The notes below the pieces were generated by a model. It was not told the origin of the DNA, did not search any database, and saw only the letters and a list, made by a program, of their open reading frames with translations. The translations under genes were made by a program, and so were the position numbers. This document shows positions 17,561-25,842 of a stretch of DNA of 26,012 nt, piece by piece (the stretch's first letter is position 1; every line of letters begins with the position of its first letter). The DNA comes from JBBDMU01 sp040878115 (lineage in GTDB: Bacteria; Bacteroidota; Rhodothermia; Balneolales; Natronogracilivirgulaceae), in contig JBBDMV010000067.1 in assembly GCA_040878115.1 (NCBI GenBank), forward strand, positions 1 to 26,012, in the 5' to 3' direction.

Positions 17561-20356
17561 ATGCAGCGCTGGAAAGGATTAAACATAGAGGCTGAAGGAG
17601 AAGGCATCTCAGAACCTTTAAGCAGAGAGGTTAATCTTCTTGGCACCTTATTGGGCCATTCAATAAGAGCATTGGCAGGAGATAAACATTACGATTTGGT
17701 TGAGTCTTTTCGTTCGCGTTGCAAGAAGGCTTATCAACGGGGTAATGAACATTTGCGCAACGAGGTTTCCAAAGAAGCGGAAAAATTAAATGATACTGAA
17801 ATAGATTGGTTATTACGTTCATTTACCTCATTTTTCCACCTGATCAACAAAGCCGAACAGGATGAGATTACCCGGATAAACCGTGAACGGGAAAAGCAGG
17901 CCGATGAAGATAATCCACGTGCCGAGTCTATAGCAGAGGCTATTTATCATCTGAAAAAGCAAGGATCTCCCCTCGAAGATGTGATGCAGCTTATTGATCA
18001 GTTGGATATCCAGCCTACATTAACAGCCCATCCGACCGAAGCTCGTAGACGCAGCATTCTTCATATTCAGCAATACATTTCCAAATTACTGGCCATGGTC
18101 GACCGGCCGGACCTGACCCCTTCGGAAAATGAAGAAGTTATATCCACGATGTACCACCAGATAGGGATTTTGCTTTCAACTGACGATGTCAGGCCATCAC
18201 GTTTATCTGTTGAAGATGAAGTTCGTAACGGACTCTATTTTCTTAAGTCATCTATTTGGAATACCATCCCACGGATGTATAAAGACTTAAGCGATGCTGT
18301 GGAAAAATACTATGGCGAGCGGCCCCAATTACCTGTTTTCTTAAGATACCGTACCTGGATTGGCGGAGACCGTGATGGTAATCCATTTGTTACACCGGAA
18401 GTAACAAGGGCTACCTTAATAACGCATAAAGAAGCGGCTTTTGAATTATATGAGAATGAACTGGACCGGTTATGGAAAGAGCTCAGCATATCATCCAGAC
18501 AAATAGCAACACCGGAGAAGCTTAAAGGATCTTTAGCTTCTGATGAGAACAAGTTTAAGCTAAATAGTTCTGAAACCGAGCAGTATGCACATGAGCCTTA
18601 TCGTGTAAAAATCAACTTTATTCAGCAAAAGCTGGCTATGGAGCTAGAGCGCCTTATTAAGGAACAGATGGGTGAAATAACAGGCTCAATAAGGTATACA
18701 TCAGATGACTTGGTCGCAGATGTAATTTTAATTCAGGAGTGTCTTGAAGAATCTGGCTTTGCCGATCTTGCTTACAGAGGTAAGCTCCAGGATTTGATCT
18801 ATCAGATCCGGACGTTTGGTTATTCTATAGCGGCCATGGATATTCGTCAGCACAGTCTGATTTACGAGCAAACGGTGAGCGAATTACTGGAAAATGCCGG
18901 CGTTGCTAAGAATTACGCGAAGTTGGATGAGGATGAAAAACTGAAGCTGTTAAGGGCCGAATTATCCAATCCCCGGCCACTGATACATTCCAATGTTAAG
19001 CTCAGTGAAAAGTCTGATGAAACCATGAGGACTTTTGAAGTTATTCGGAAAGCCGTTGAGGAAGATAAAAGTTCAATCGGCAGCCTGATCGTGAGCATGA
19101 CTCACGAGGTCAGTGATTTGCTGGAAGTGCTATTGCTCGCCAAAGAAGCCGGACTCTGGAGGATGGAGCAAGGCCGTATTCATTTTGACCTTGATGTAGT
19201 CCCACTATTTGAGACCATAGACGACCTTGAAAGAAGCGGTACTTTAATGGACGCTCTTTACAGCGATCCCCTTTATCAACTACAGCTCAAAGAGCGTAAC
19301 AACTTCCAGGAAATCATGCTTGGTTATTCAGACAGCAACAAGGATGGCGGCTATTGGATGGCTAACTGGGCCTTGCACAAAGCGCAGGAGACCTTGGCTG
19401 ATGTGAACCTGAAGCACAACGTAGAGTTTCGCCTGTTCCATGGGAGAGGCGGAACCGTAGGCCGTGGGGGAGGCCGTTCGAGCCAGGCCGTGAAAGCATT
19501 ACCACCAGCCTGTCATAACGGCAAGATCCGTATGACCGAGCAGGGGGAGGTCATATCATTCCGGTACGCATTGCCTGCTATTGCAAGAAGGCACCTGGAG
19601 CAGATCGTTCATGCCATGATCAGCTCTACAGCGGAAGCGGAGAAATATAAAAGTGAGCATCTTTCGGACAAAGAGAAGCCATATTCTCTGATGGAGTCCA
19701 TTTCCCAACGCTCCATGAAGCGTTATACCGATTTTTCAGGAGACGCAGAACTCTGGAAATGGTACACGGAGATAACACCTATCGAGCAAATAAGCCGTCT
19801 GCCTATAGCATCGCGGCCGGTTTCAAGGAAATCATCAAACGAAGTGGATTTTAGTTCTATTCGTGCAATACCCTGGGTCTTTGCCTGGACGCAAGTCCGT
19901 TACAACCTGCCTGGGTGGTTCGGGATCGGTGCGGCCCTTGACCATATTAATCGTGAGGGCGATCTGAAAGAGCTACAGCGGCTTTATAAAGAATGGGATT
20001 TCTTCAAAGCAATACTCGATAACGCCCAGCGGGAAATGGCCCGGGCACACCTTGAGATCGCTAAACATTACAGCCGGGAAGAGAATAACAAATATCACCT
20101 GCTGATCGAAAAGGAATTCAATTTAGCCGAAAAGGCCATACTTGATATCACCGGACAAGCAAAGTTGCTTGATGACAGCCCGGTAATGCAGAAGTCAATC
20201 GCCCTGCGAAATCCTTATACGGATGTGCTGAACCTGCTTCAGATTGAACTGTTGAAACGTTTCAAAGTGGCTAGTCCTGAAGAAAAAGAGAAACTTCGTC
20301 ATGCTCTGTTCTCAAGCATCAATGGGATAGCAGCAGCCATGCAAAGTACGGGGTAA
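17561..20356 (+). CDS. ppc: Phosphoenolpyruvate carboxylase
   Basis: Carboxylates PEP with bicarbonate to give oxaloacetate, replenishing the TCA cycle; cytoplasmic, usually tetrameric. It has 931 residues, slightly longer than the E. coli enzyme. The catalytic histidine lies in TAHPTEARRRS (His157). GGDRDGNPFVT follows near 270, GYSDSNKDGGY near 587-597, and the PEP/bicarbonate loop FHGRGGTVGRGGG starts at Phe626. The C-terminus ends in SINGIAAAMQSTG, close to the usual terminal NTG that enters the active site. All key residues are present. No ribosome site of the AGGAG type precedes the ATG; the upstream sequence is A-rich, as often in Bacteroidota-like genomes. A strong intrinsic terminator follows 15 bases after the stop. 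Confidence 0.97.
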   Translation: MQRWKGLNIEAEGEGISEPLSREVNLLGTLLGHSIRALAGDKHYDLVESFRSRCKKAYQRGNEHLRNEVSKEAEKLNDTEIDWLLRSFTSFFHLINKAEQDEITRINREREKQADEDNPRAESIAEAIYHLKKQGSPLEDVMQLIDQLDIQPTLTAHPTEARRRSILHIQQYISKLLAMVDRPDLTPSENEEVISTMYHQIGILLSTDDVRPSRLSVEDEVRNGLYFLKSSIWNTIPRMYKDLSDAVEKYYGERPQLPVFLRYRTWIGGDRDGNPFVTPEVTRATLITHKEAAFELYENELDRLWKELSISSRQIATPEKLKGSLASDENKFKLNSSETEQYAHEPYRVKINFIQQKLAMELERLIKEQMGEITGSIRYTSDDLVADVILIQECLEESGFADLAYRGKLQDLIYQIRTFGYSIAAMDIRQHSLIYEQTVSELLENAGVAKNYAKLDEDEKLKLLRAELSNPRPLIHSNVKLSEKSDETMRTFEVIRKAVEEDKSSIGSLIVSMTHEVSDLLEVLLLAKEAGLWRMEQGRIHFDLDVVPLFETIDDLERSGTLMDALYSDPLYQLQLKERNNFQEIMLGYSDSNKDGGYWMANWALHKAQETLADVNLKHNVEFRLFHGRGGTVGRGGGRSSQAVKALPPACHNGKIRMTEQGEVISFRYALPAIARRHLEQIVHAMISSTAEAEKYKSEHLSDKEKPYSLMESISQRSMKRYTDFSGDAELWKWYTEITPIEQISRLPIASRPVSRKSSNEVDFSSIRAIPWVFAWTQVRYNLPGWFGIGAALDHINREGDLKELQRLYKEWDFFKAILDNAQREMARAHLEIAKHYSREENNKYHLLIEKEFNLAEKAILDITGQAKLLDDSPVMQKSIALRNPYTDVLNLLQIELLKRFKVASPEEKEKLRHALFSSINGIAAAMQSTG

Positions 20357-20371
20357 AAAATAGCCAAAGCC

Positions 20372-20410
20372 AAAGAAATGAAAAGTTCTTCAGCGACTTT
20401 TCATTTCTTT
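20372..20410 (+). terminator. Intrinsic terminator of ppc
   Basis: A perfect 15-bp stem, AAAGAAATGAAAAGT (20372-20386) with its complement at 20396-20410, encloses the nine-base loop TCTTCAGCG. The 3' arm ends in TTT and continues T-rich. It begins 15 bases after the ppc stop. The stem is AT-rich, so part of the U-tract is supplied by the arm itself. Confidence 0.8.
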
Positions 20411-20440
20411 ACTTCTGCTCTTTGTGTGGAATCAGATCAT

Positions 20441-20470
20441 TTTGTTAGAATTCAAAGCACGATAGATTTG
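20441..20470 (+). promoter_or_regulatory. Bacteroidota-type promoter for the small membrane protein
   Basis: TTTG at 20441-20444 is followed after 18 bases by TAGATTTG at 20463-20470. Both match the Bacteroidota sigma consensus TTTG / TAnnTTTG with near-optimal spacing. Transcription would begin around 20477, about 30 bases before the ATG at 20509. It sits just after the ppc terminator, so the small gene has its own transcript. Confidence 0.55.
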
Positions 20471-20508
20471 CTAAACATATGAGGTCATAAATCAAGAAAA
20501 GAGATTAC

Positions 20509-20721
20509 ATGAAAAAAAAGATCACTTATTATGTGCTGTTATTTACCGGGATCTTGATCATTCTGGTGGGCCTGCAAAATTTGGTCACTTATTGGGGGCA
20601 GGGAGATTTTGCTGGATTTATTGGTCAGGTAACAGGGGTAGTATGTCTGATAGGCGGTAGCGTGAACGTTTGGGTTGCTAATAACGTGAAGAAAGGTATG
20701 CCGTCCAAAGATATAAAGTAA
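20509..20721 (+). CDS. Small two-helix membrane protein, function unknown
   Basis: A 70-residue protein. It starts with the basic MKKKI, followed by a hydrophobic helix (about 7-27) and a second (about 37-59) separated by a short polar turn with WGQGD. The tail KKGMPSKDIK is basic, so both ends are probably cytoplasmic. I do not recognise a family. It is probably a real gene because it has clean membrane topology, a terminator upstream and a consensus promoter placed correctly. A downstream hairpin separates it from the convergent OstA-like gene. Confidence 0.65.
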   Translation: MKKKITYYVLLFTGILIILVGLQNLVTYWGQGDFAGFIGQVTGVVCLIGGSVNVWVANNVKKGMPSKDIK

Positions 20722-20729
20722 TGCATAAA

Positions 20730-20746
20730 TAAGGTGCTCCGCCTTA
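20730..20746. terminator. Hairpin between convergent genes
   Basis: TAAGGTG/CGCCTTA pairs over seven positions (one T-G wobble on the plus strand) with loop CTC. It lies eight bases after the small membrane protein stop and ten bases before the end of the OstA-like gene. The plus strand has only AAAAT after it, while the minus strand reads ATTTATGC, so it is a weak terminator candidate in either direction. Confidence 0.4.
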
Positions 20747-20756
20747 AAATATCTGT

Positions 20757-22172
20757 CTATTCCAAAGATTTCAGATATAACTTCGGTAAATCAAAAGGCA
20801 TTTCCTCCGGGATCTCGTCCAAACGCCTTTGTATTTCGGTTTGCGGACGTTGGGGGCGTAGGTCCGGGTCCCAAACAAACCCATCCAGGCGGCGTTCGGA
20901 CAGATCAGGTGATTCAGGAAAATACGTACCGTTTATATTTTCATATGACTTGACATCCTCAAGCTGACCTTCCAGAAATTCCATCGTAATAAATACAGAG
21001 GTCATGTCAATGGCACCATCCGAATTATGCTCACCGTCTTTGGTGTGGTAAAGCAGATTGGCTTCGTTGGTAACGTCAATATAATCAATGTTGCCGTTTT
21101 CGAAATCCACATAAATGGTATCACCTATAACCTGATTTAATCTACCGGTAATGGTATCTTCCTGCACAGAGAAGGGGCGGGGATAGGAAAGAAGGGAGCG
21201 AACCGAATCATCTTCAAGTTGAATTTCTATGTGGGGGCCTGTTAACTGAATATTATCATACCAGGTTTTGGGATCTCCACCTAATGTAAATAAATCCTCG
21301 TACTCATCATAGGTTGCTGAATCAGATAAGCTGGAATAGCTTTCAGCCCATATTTCAACGTTATCATATCCGGTAAACGTGTAGGTGGTGTCAGTGCGCC
21401 AGGTCTCCAGTTTGTGTGCATTGATGTGAGTAGTATCCGTGTAACTTTCATTAATCCTGCGCATTCGACTGTTGCCTTCGGCAATCCGGTACCCGGTGGA
21501 GTCGGATTCTACATAATCACCATATAACCTTACCCGGTTTTCAAAATCGTCCATAAAAACACGGCCGAATAACTCGTAATAACCTGCTCCCCGATTTGTG
21601 AACAGGCTATCGGCTTCAATATATTGAACGGAATCCGCTAACTGTACATGGCCGCGAAAAACAGCACTGTCTTGTTCGTTATAGTAGACGCCTTCATCCG
21701 AAACAAGGCTGCCTTGTTCATCCTCAAGGCGAAGTGGGTTGGGAAATATTGCTACTTTTGTCAAAAAACTATATTCTACAAAGTCACTAAATAAAGTAGC
21801 TTCCTGACCCTGCATGACGACATTTCCCTCAAATTCACTAACTTCCTGCCCCAAGTGATAATAGGCATAATCCGACCAGATCGTTTCATTTTCCATATCG
21901 ATACGGATGTTGCCGAAAGCCCTGAGTTCATCTTGATCTATGTACTGATATGCACTATCTGAGACTATGGTAAAATCGTCTGTTTCCAATACTACATTTC
22001 CCAACAGTTTTCTGATGGTACCATCGTCTTCGGTGCGGTCACCTTCGAGACGGTCTGCTGATATAATGCGTACACGCTGGTTCTGGCCTTCGGCATTATT
22101 TGGTGTTATAAAGTAGGTTAATAATCCGAAACTGCATAACAGGATGTAAAAGTAAGAACTGTGTTTTTTCAT
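20757..22172 (-). CDS. OstA-like (LptA/LptD N-terminal type) LPS export protein
   Basis: Periplasmic protein of 471 residues after a signal peptide (about 1-27, MKKHSSYFYILLCSFG onward). The beta-jellyroll OstA repeats begin at VRIISADRLEGD and recur: LLGNVVLET, AFGNIRIDME, FEGNVVMQG, FRGHVQLADS, LFGRVFMDD. This pattern of 'G-N-V' strands is typical of LptA/OstA domains that form the periplasmic bridge for LPS. It is far longer than E. coli LptA (about 185 residues) and lacks the LptD barrel; such long OstA-like proteins are common in FCB bacteria. The frame extends to TTG 22190, but ATG 22172 matches the signal peptide. It lies 14 bases after lptC, in the same operon. Confidence 0.85.
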   Translation of the reverse strand: MKKHSSYFYILLCSFGLLTYFITPNNAEGQNQRVRIISADRLEGDRTEDDGTIRKLLGNVVLETDDFTIVSDSAYQYIDQDELRAFGNIRIDMENETIWSDYAYYHLGQEVSEFEGNVVMQGQEATLFSDFVEYSFLTKVAIFPNPLRLEDEQGSLVSDEGVYYNEQDSAVFRGHVQLADSVQYIEADSLFTNRGAGYYELFGRVFMDDFENRVRLYGDYVESDSTGYRIAEGNSRMRRINESYTDTTHINAHKLETWRTDTTYTFTGYDNVEIWAESYSSLSDSATYDEYEDLFTLGGDPKTWYDNIQLTGPHIEIQLEDDSVRSLLSYPRPFSVQEDTITGRLNQVIGDTIYVDFENGNIDYIDVTNEANLLYHTKDGEHNSDGAIDMTSVFITMEFLEGQLEDVKSYENINGTYFPESPDLSERRLDGFVWDPDLRPQRPQTEIQRRLDEIPEEMPFDLPKLYLKSLE

Positions 22173-22186
22173 ATTCTGGGGTAAGA

Positions 22187-22726
22187 TCAATCCAACTCAA
22201 ACTCTCCGGTAACCTTTGATATTGTATAGACACTAAGATCGTCTTGCCCCGTTAATCCATAACCGGCTATACTGTCAGTTGATGTGGTGATGGTCACGAA
22301 GTCATCACTTAAAATTTCCCGGTCCTGCTGCAACCAGTCTAATTCCTGTGTGCGTAACACACGCCCTTCTTCGGTTACAACAACAACATCACCCCGGAAC
22401 TCAAATTTGGAGTCCTGCGCGATATAAAGGGCACGGTCCGAGTCGACCCTTGTTTTTTGGTTGCCAAGGGTATCGCGGACGATGACTTCCACGGGGCCTT
22501 CCATATCGGTCTCTGTACCCCCTTCGTGAGTTGTTGCAGCATAAGGAGCCTGGATATTAACGACACGAAAGCCCTCTTCAATAATCTCCATCTCAATATC
22601 CCAGCTCTCTGTAACAGACAGCAGGGAGTCGGTCAGGGCCTGGTCAACATGGTCTTCATCATAACTGGATAAATCTGTGCATGCTGTTGCCGTAAATAAA
22701 AAAAGTGTGGGTAATAGGATTTTCAT
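22187..22726 (-). CDS. lptC: LPS export ABC transporter periplasmic protein LptC
   Basis: Links the LptBFG transporter to the periplasmic bridge. It has 179 residues from ATG 22726, starting MKILLPTLFLF and reaching a lipobox TATAC, so it is a probable lipoprotein with Cys near 16. E. coli LptC instead keeps an uncleaved N-terminal anchor; lipoprotein forms are seen in Bacteroidota. The jellyroll body shows FRVVNIQAPYAAT, DRALYIAQDSKFEFRGDVVVV and the end IAGYGLTGQDDLSVYTISKVTGEFEL, typical of LptC. The frame runs back to a TTG at 22840, but that part is a shadow of a upp relic and has no signal peptide. It is followed by the OstA-like gene; no lptB, lptF or lptG is in the window. Confidence 0.85.
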   Translation of the reverse strand: MKILLPTLFLFTATACTDLSSYDEDHVDQALTDSLLSVTESWDIEMEIIEEGFRVVNIQAPYAATTHEGGTETDMEGPVEVIVRDTLGNQKTRVDSDRALYIAQDSKFEFRGDVVVVTEEGRVLRTQELDWLQQDREILSDDFVTITTSTDSIAGYGLTGQDDLSVYTISKVTGEFELD

Positions 22727-22790
22727 CAAAAAGGAATCAGGGTTCTTTAGACAGACGCAGTTTTTAGTAAAATATTGGCTAAGCAAACTA

Positions 22791-22844
22791 TTACTCTGTT
22801 CCAAATATTTGATCACCGGCATCACCAAGACCAGGAACAATAAG
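22791..22844 (-). pseudogene. upp: 3'-end relic of uracil phosphoribosyltransferase (upp)
   Basis: Reading the minus strand from 22844 gives LIVPGLGDAGDQIFGTE followed by TAA. This is the characteristic C-terminus of uracil phosphoribosyltransferase (family form YIVPGLGDAGDR-IFGT). The codon just upstream is TAA, and further stops follow in this frame, so only 17 codons survive. It lies 64 bases upstream of the lptC start in the same orientation, inside the probable lptC leader. The most likely history is that a upp gene once preceded lptC and was lost by deletion, leaving its 3' end. Confidence 0.7.
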
Positions 22845-22886
22845 TTACATTACTTAAATCAGTTATGATGGTGATTAGTTTGGCTG

Positions 22887-22912
22887 GTTTACAGGGAGCG
22901 CCCTCTGTAAAC
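22887..22912. promoter_or_regulatory. Inverted repeat upstream of lptC, possible operator or terminator
   Basis: GTTTACAG (22887-22894) and CTGTAAAC (22905-22912) form a perfect eight-bp inverted repeat around GGAGCGCCCT, whose own ends pair partly. On the minus strand it lies directly after CATATTTG, one mismatch from the -7 consensus, so it could be an operator over a start site for lptC. It is also 77 bases after the AGCS gene stop, but no T-run follows, which argues against an intrinsic terminator. Confidence 0.4.
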
Positions 22913-22988
22913 AAATATGCTTTTGCAAGATATACCAAAGTTTCACGGTGACCAATAGCTAGTATAAACTGCGCTCAGTATTATCTTA

Positions 22989-24680
22989 TTAAATATTTTT
23001 ATCAGTTAGTTTTTCACTCTCTTTGTCAGCCATTTTTTTGAAATAGGTCCTGGTCAATTGGAAAGCAACTCCAGAGAGGCCAAACAGTGCGATCAGGTTA
23101 GGAATCGTCATTATCCCTAACATAATATCACCAATGCTCCATATCAGCGTAAGGCCAAGCATGGCACCGGCAAAGTGCATTAATACATAGGCAATCCTGT
23201 AGTAAAATATGGATTTATCACCATAGAGGTACTGGATAGACCGATCTCCGTAATAACTCCAGCTAATAGAAGTAGAAATTCCGAATAATAGCACACATAT
23301 AGTAACAAGATACTGTCCGCCGGGGAATAATGGGGATAGCCCGATCTCAAAAGCTGTTGCGGTCAGGGGGGCTGCATTTTCTATCACGCCTCCGTATAGT
23401 GTGGTATGAGTATTTTCATCTTCATCCAGGGCGATAACCCCGGCTGCTACGCCACTGTTATTTGAGATGTCAATATAGCCATTGAAAGCACCCTGATGCT
23501 GATTGTCAATAAAGAGGGTATCAACAGGGAATTGATAGCGCATAACCTGTCCATTTTGAGGAATACCATTTTGGACAAGAATAACTTCTTCAGTCTCATT
23601 ATTTATATCAACAGGGCCATCTATCACATAGCTGATGTCCGGATCATTTAAAACCAGGGCGGCATTATGTTTTGTTTCCCAGGCACCGGTGATGATAATA
23701 ACAAGTCCGGTCATGGTACAGACCACCAGCGTGTCAATAAAAGGTTCGAGCAAAGCAACAACGCCTTCCCGGACGGGCTCATCTGTCTTTGCGGCGGCGT
23801 GAGCAATAGGAGCCGAACCCTGGCCGGCTTCATTGGAGAACAATCCTCGCTTGATGCCCCAAACAAAGGTTACCATGAATGCACCTGACCCGACACCAAA
23901 AGCACCGGCTTCCGGGGTGAATGCTGAACTGATAATCAGCGCAAAGGTTGAGATTACCTGTGTGTGGTTTATCATTAAAATGATCAGTGCACCCAGGATG
24001 TAGATTGCTGCCATAACCGGTACAAGCCGGGCTGTTACGATTCCGATACGTTTAATTCCACCCAGTATCACTACAGCAACAACACTGGCCGTAACCAGGC
24101 CAGTAATTAAAACCGGTATGCCAAAAGCGCTGCTCATGGTATCGGCGACCGTATTGGCTTGTACGGCGTTCCCGGTGAAGAACGAGCAAATTACGGCACT
24201 TGAGGCAAAAACAATACTCAGTAATTTCCAATTGGGCCCCAATCCTTTATCAATATAATACATAGGCCCGCCGGATACGCTTCCATCTTCATTTTTAATT
24301 CTGTAATGAACGGCCAGGGTACATTCGGTATATTTGATGGCCATGCCGAATATGGCTGTTACCCACATCCAGAACAAAGCCCCTGGTCCGCCGTAATGGA
24401 TGGCGATAGCTACACCAGCAATATTACCAATACCAACGGTAGCGGCGAGTGCTGTACTCAGTGCCTGGAAATGATTTACGTCTCCCGTGTCGTCCGGATC
24501 GGTAAATTGTCCGGTAACTACTTTTAGGCCATGCTTGAATTTCCTGATCTGGATAAAACCAAGCCTGAGCGTGATGAAAATCCCGAAACCCAGCAGGAAG
24601 ATGACGATAAGTGGCATTTCTTCCGGTGTGTTCCAGACCAGGTCGTTTAGCGTATTTACTATATTTTCAAGGATTTCCAT
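22989..24680 (-). CDS. Sodium:alanine/glycine symporter (AGCS family)
   Basis: Inner-membrane Na+-coupled amino-acid importer, 563 residues against about 450-490 in the family. Family signatures are present: FQALSTALAATVGIGNIAGVAIAI (71-94), GGPGALFWMW, and KRGLFSNEAGQGSAPIAHAAA (277-297). About ten membrane segments are predicted. The excess length comes from a hydrophilic insertion at about 335-435 between two membrane segments, rich in Asp, Asn and short beta-like strands (VDINNETEEVILVQNGIP). The loop is probably periplasmic. The C-terminus is short and charged. It is monocistronic. Alanine or glycine is the likely substrate by family, but the substrate cannot be read from the sequence. 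Confidence 0.92.
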   Translation of the reverse strand: MEILENIVNTLNDLVWNTPEEMPLIVIFLLGFGIFITLRLGFIQIRKFKHGLKVVTGQFTDPDDTGDVNHFQALSTALAATVGIGNIAGVAIAIHYGGPGALFWMWVTAIFGMAIKYTECTLAVHYRIKNEDGSVSGGPMYYIDKGLGPNWKLLSIVFASSAVICSFFTGNAVQANTVADTMSSAFGIPVLITGLVTASVVAVVILGGIKRIGIVTARLVPVMAAIYILGALIILMINHTQVISTFALIISSAFTPEAGAFGVGSGAFMVTFVWGIKRGLFSNEAGQGSAPIAHAAAKTDEPVREGVVALLEPFIDTLVVCTMTGLVIIITGAWETKHNAALVLNDPDISYVIDGPVDINNETEEVILVQNGIPQNGQVMRYQFPVDTLFIDNQHQGAFNGYIDISNNSGVAAGVIALDEDENTHTTLYGGVIENAAPLTATAFEIGLSPLFPGGQYLVTICVLLFGISTSISWSYYGDRSIQYLYGDKSIFYYRIAYVLMHFAGAMLGLTLIWSIGDIMLGIMTIPNLIALFGLSGVAFQLTRTYFKKMADKESEKLTDKNI

Positions 24681-24719
24681 TTCCAGGAGGTAAATTAATG
24701 ATGGTCAGTATTTGAGAAG

Positions 24720-24896
24720 ATGGAGTATAAAGTTTTTTTTGATGGAAGAAAAGAACTGGATGAGAAATGGGATGGTTGGAGGAAAAGGCATCCAATCGAC
24801 AGAAGCATTGAGCACAAGCAAATATTTGTAGCTTCCGGATGCATGAAGGAAACCATACGAAGCGTTTGTACCATACAATTTCATTTCTTAATTTGA
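24720..24896 (+). CDS. Doubtful 58-codon open frame
   Basis: An ATG at 24720 opens a 58-codon frame starting MEYKVFFDGRKEL, rich in Lys, Glu and Arg, with Cys at two places. GAGAAG lies directly before it, a weak ribosome site. No family is recognised, and the end of the frame runs through the promoter-like site of the next gene. It may be chance; it is listed because the surrounding 250 bases are otherwise empty. Confidence 0.15.
   Translation: MEYKVFFDGRKELDEKWDGWRKRHPIDRSIEHKQIFVASGCMKETIRSVCTIQFHFLI
24865..24895 (+). promoter_or_regulatory. Bacteroidota-type promoter for the sulfurtransferase gene
   Basis: TTTG (24865-24868) is followed after 19 bases by TTAATTTG (24888-24895), which differs from TAnnTTTG at one position. 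Transcription would start near 24902, about 30 bases before the ATG at 24931. The ribosome site AGAGGAT lies just before that start. Confidence 0.45.
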
Positions 24897-24930
24897 ATGT
24901 GAAAACTATTCATCAGGACCAGAGGATAAC

Positions 24931-25839
24931 ATGTTACAATTTAAACCTTCCATACCTTTTTGGGGCTTATTCGTATTGATCTATGCTTGTAATCCAAATG
25001 ATAATGATCAAAGCGATGCCGATACCTACCCTAATAACGATCTGATGGCTGATGCACAATGGCTGCAGGAGAATATTCATCGTGACGATTTACGCGTCGT
25101 GGACATGCGCGCCGAGGGCTTCGAGAATGGTCACATCCCTGGTTCGGTCAGCATCAAAGGGGCTGGGGCTTTGGTTGATGGGGATCACAACGTGGATAAC
25201 TATTTGATTCCGCCGGAACTGTTCGAAAGAATCATGGGTGAATATGGAATTAGCAACGATCGTACTGTCATTATCTATGACGATGGAAACAGCCTGCAAG
25301 CCTCACGTCTGTTCTATGCTTTGGAATTATATGGACATCAGGATGTTAGAATTTTAAATGGTGGTTTCTCAGCCTGGAAAGATCAAGAAGGGGAGATCAG
25401 CACCACAAGGACGTACGTTAATCCGGCTATGTTTCATTCAGAGGCCAGGGAAGGTCTGATTTGCGACATAGCTTATGTTCAGGGAAATATCGGGAATGAT
25501 GATGTCGTATTTTATGATGCAAGGTCACTCGATGAATTTGAAGGAAAAGACGTACGAGCAAATAAGGGCGGAAGCATACCAGGAGCCGTCCACCTTGAAT
25601 GGTCCGAAAGCATTCAGGCGGAAGGGGTGCCCTATTTTAAAAAGGCTGCGGAACTTCAGAATATGCTTAACGAAAAAGGTATCACCCCTGACAAGGAAAT
25701 AATACCTTATTGTCAGTCGAATGTGCGCGGTGCACACGTGTATTTTGTGCTCAGGCTAATGGGTTATGATAACGTGCGGCCTTACGAAGGTTCCTGGTCC
25801 GAATATGGTAATGCCGAAGGCGCAATTATAAAAAATTAA
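24931..25839 (+). CDS. Exported rhodanese-type sulfurtransferase, probable lipoprotein
   Basis: Two-domain thiosulfate/3-mercaptopyruvate sulfurtransferase, 302 residues. The N-terminus has a hydrophobic stretch ending in the lipobox LIYAC (Cys20), followed by an Asn/Asp-rich linker. The protein is therefore expected on the outer side of a membrane, unlike the usual cytoplasmic enzymes. The inactive first rhodanese domain spans about 38-155 (VVDMRAEGFENGHIPGSVSI, VIIYDDG). The second, about 175-298, has the catalytic loop CQSNVR with Cys261. Thiosulfate sulfurtransferases usually have CRxGxR, and mercaptopyruvate enzymes CGSGVT, so the substrate is open. A good AGAGGAT ribosome site precedes the ATG. 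The mosaic repeat begins only a few bases after the stop. Confidence 0.9.
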   Translation: MLQFKPSIPFWGLFVLIYACNPNDNDQSDADTYPNNDLMADAQWLQENIHRDDLRVVDMRAEGFENGHIPGSVSIKGAGALVDGDHNVDNYLIPPELFERIMGEYGISNDRTVIIYDDGNSLQASRLFYALELYGHQDVRILNGGFSAWKDQEGEISTTRTYVNPAMFHSEAREGLICDIAYVQGNIGNDDVVFYDARSLDEFEGKDVRANKGGSIPGAVHLEWSESIQAEGVPYFKKAAELQNMLNEKGITPDKEIIPYCQSNVRGAHVYFVLRLMGYDNVRPYEGSWSEYGNAEGAIIKN

Positions 25840-25842
25840 AAG

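Noticed and set aside
22727..22840. N-terminal extension of LptC from a TTG codon
   Set aside because: It gives no signal peptide, overlaps the upp relic in another frame, and the ATG at 22726 starts a clean lipoprotein signal.
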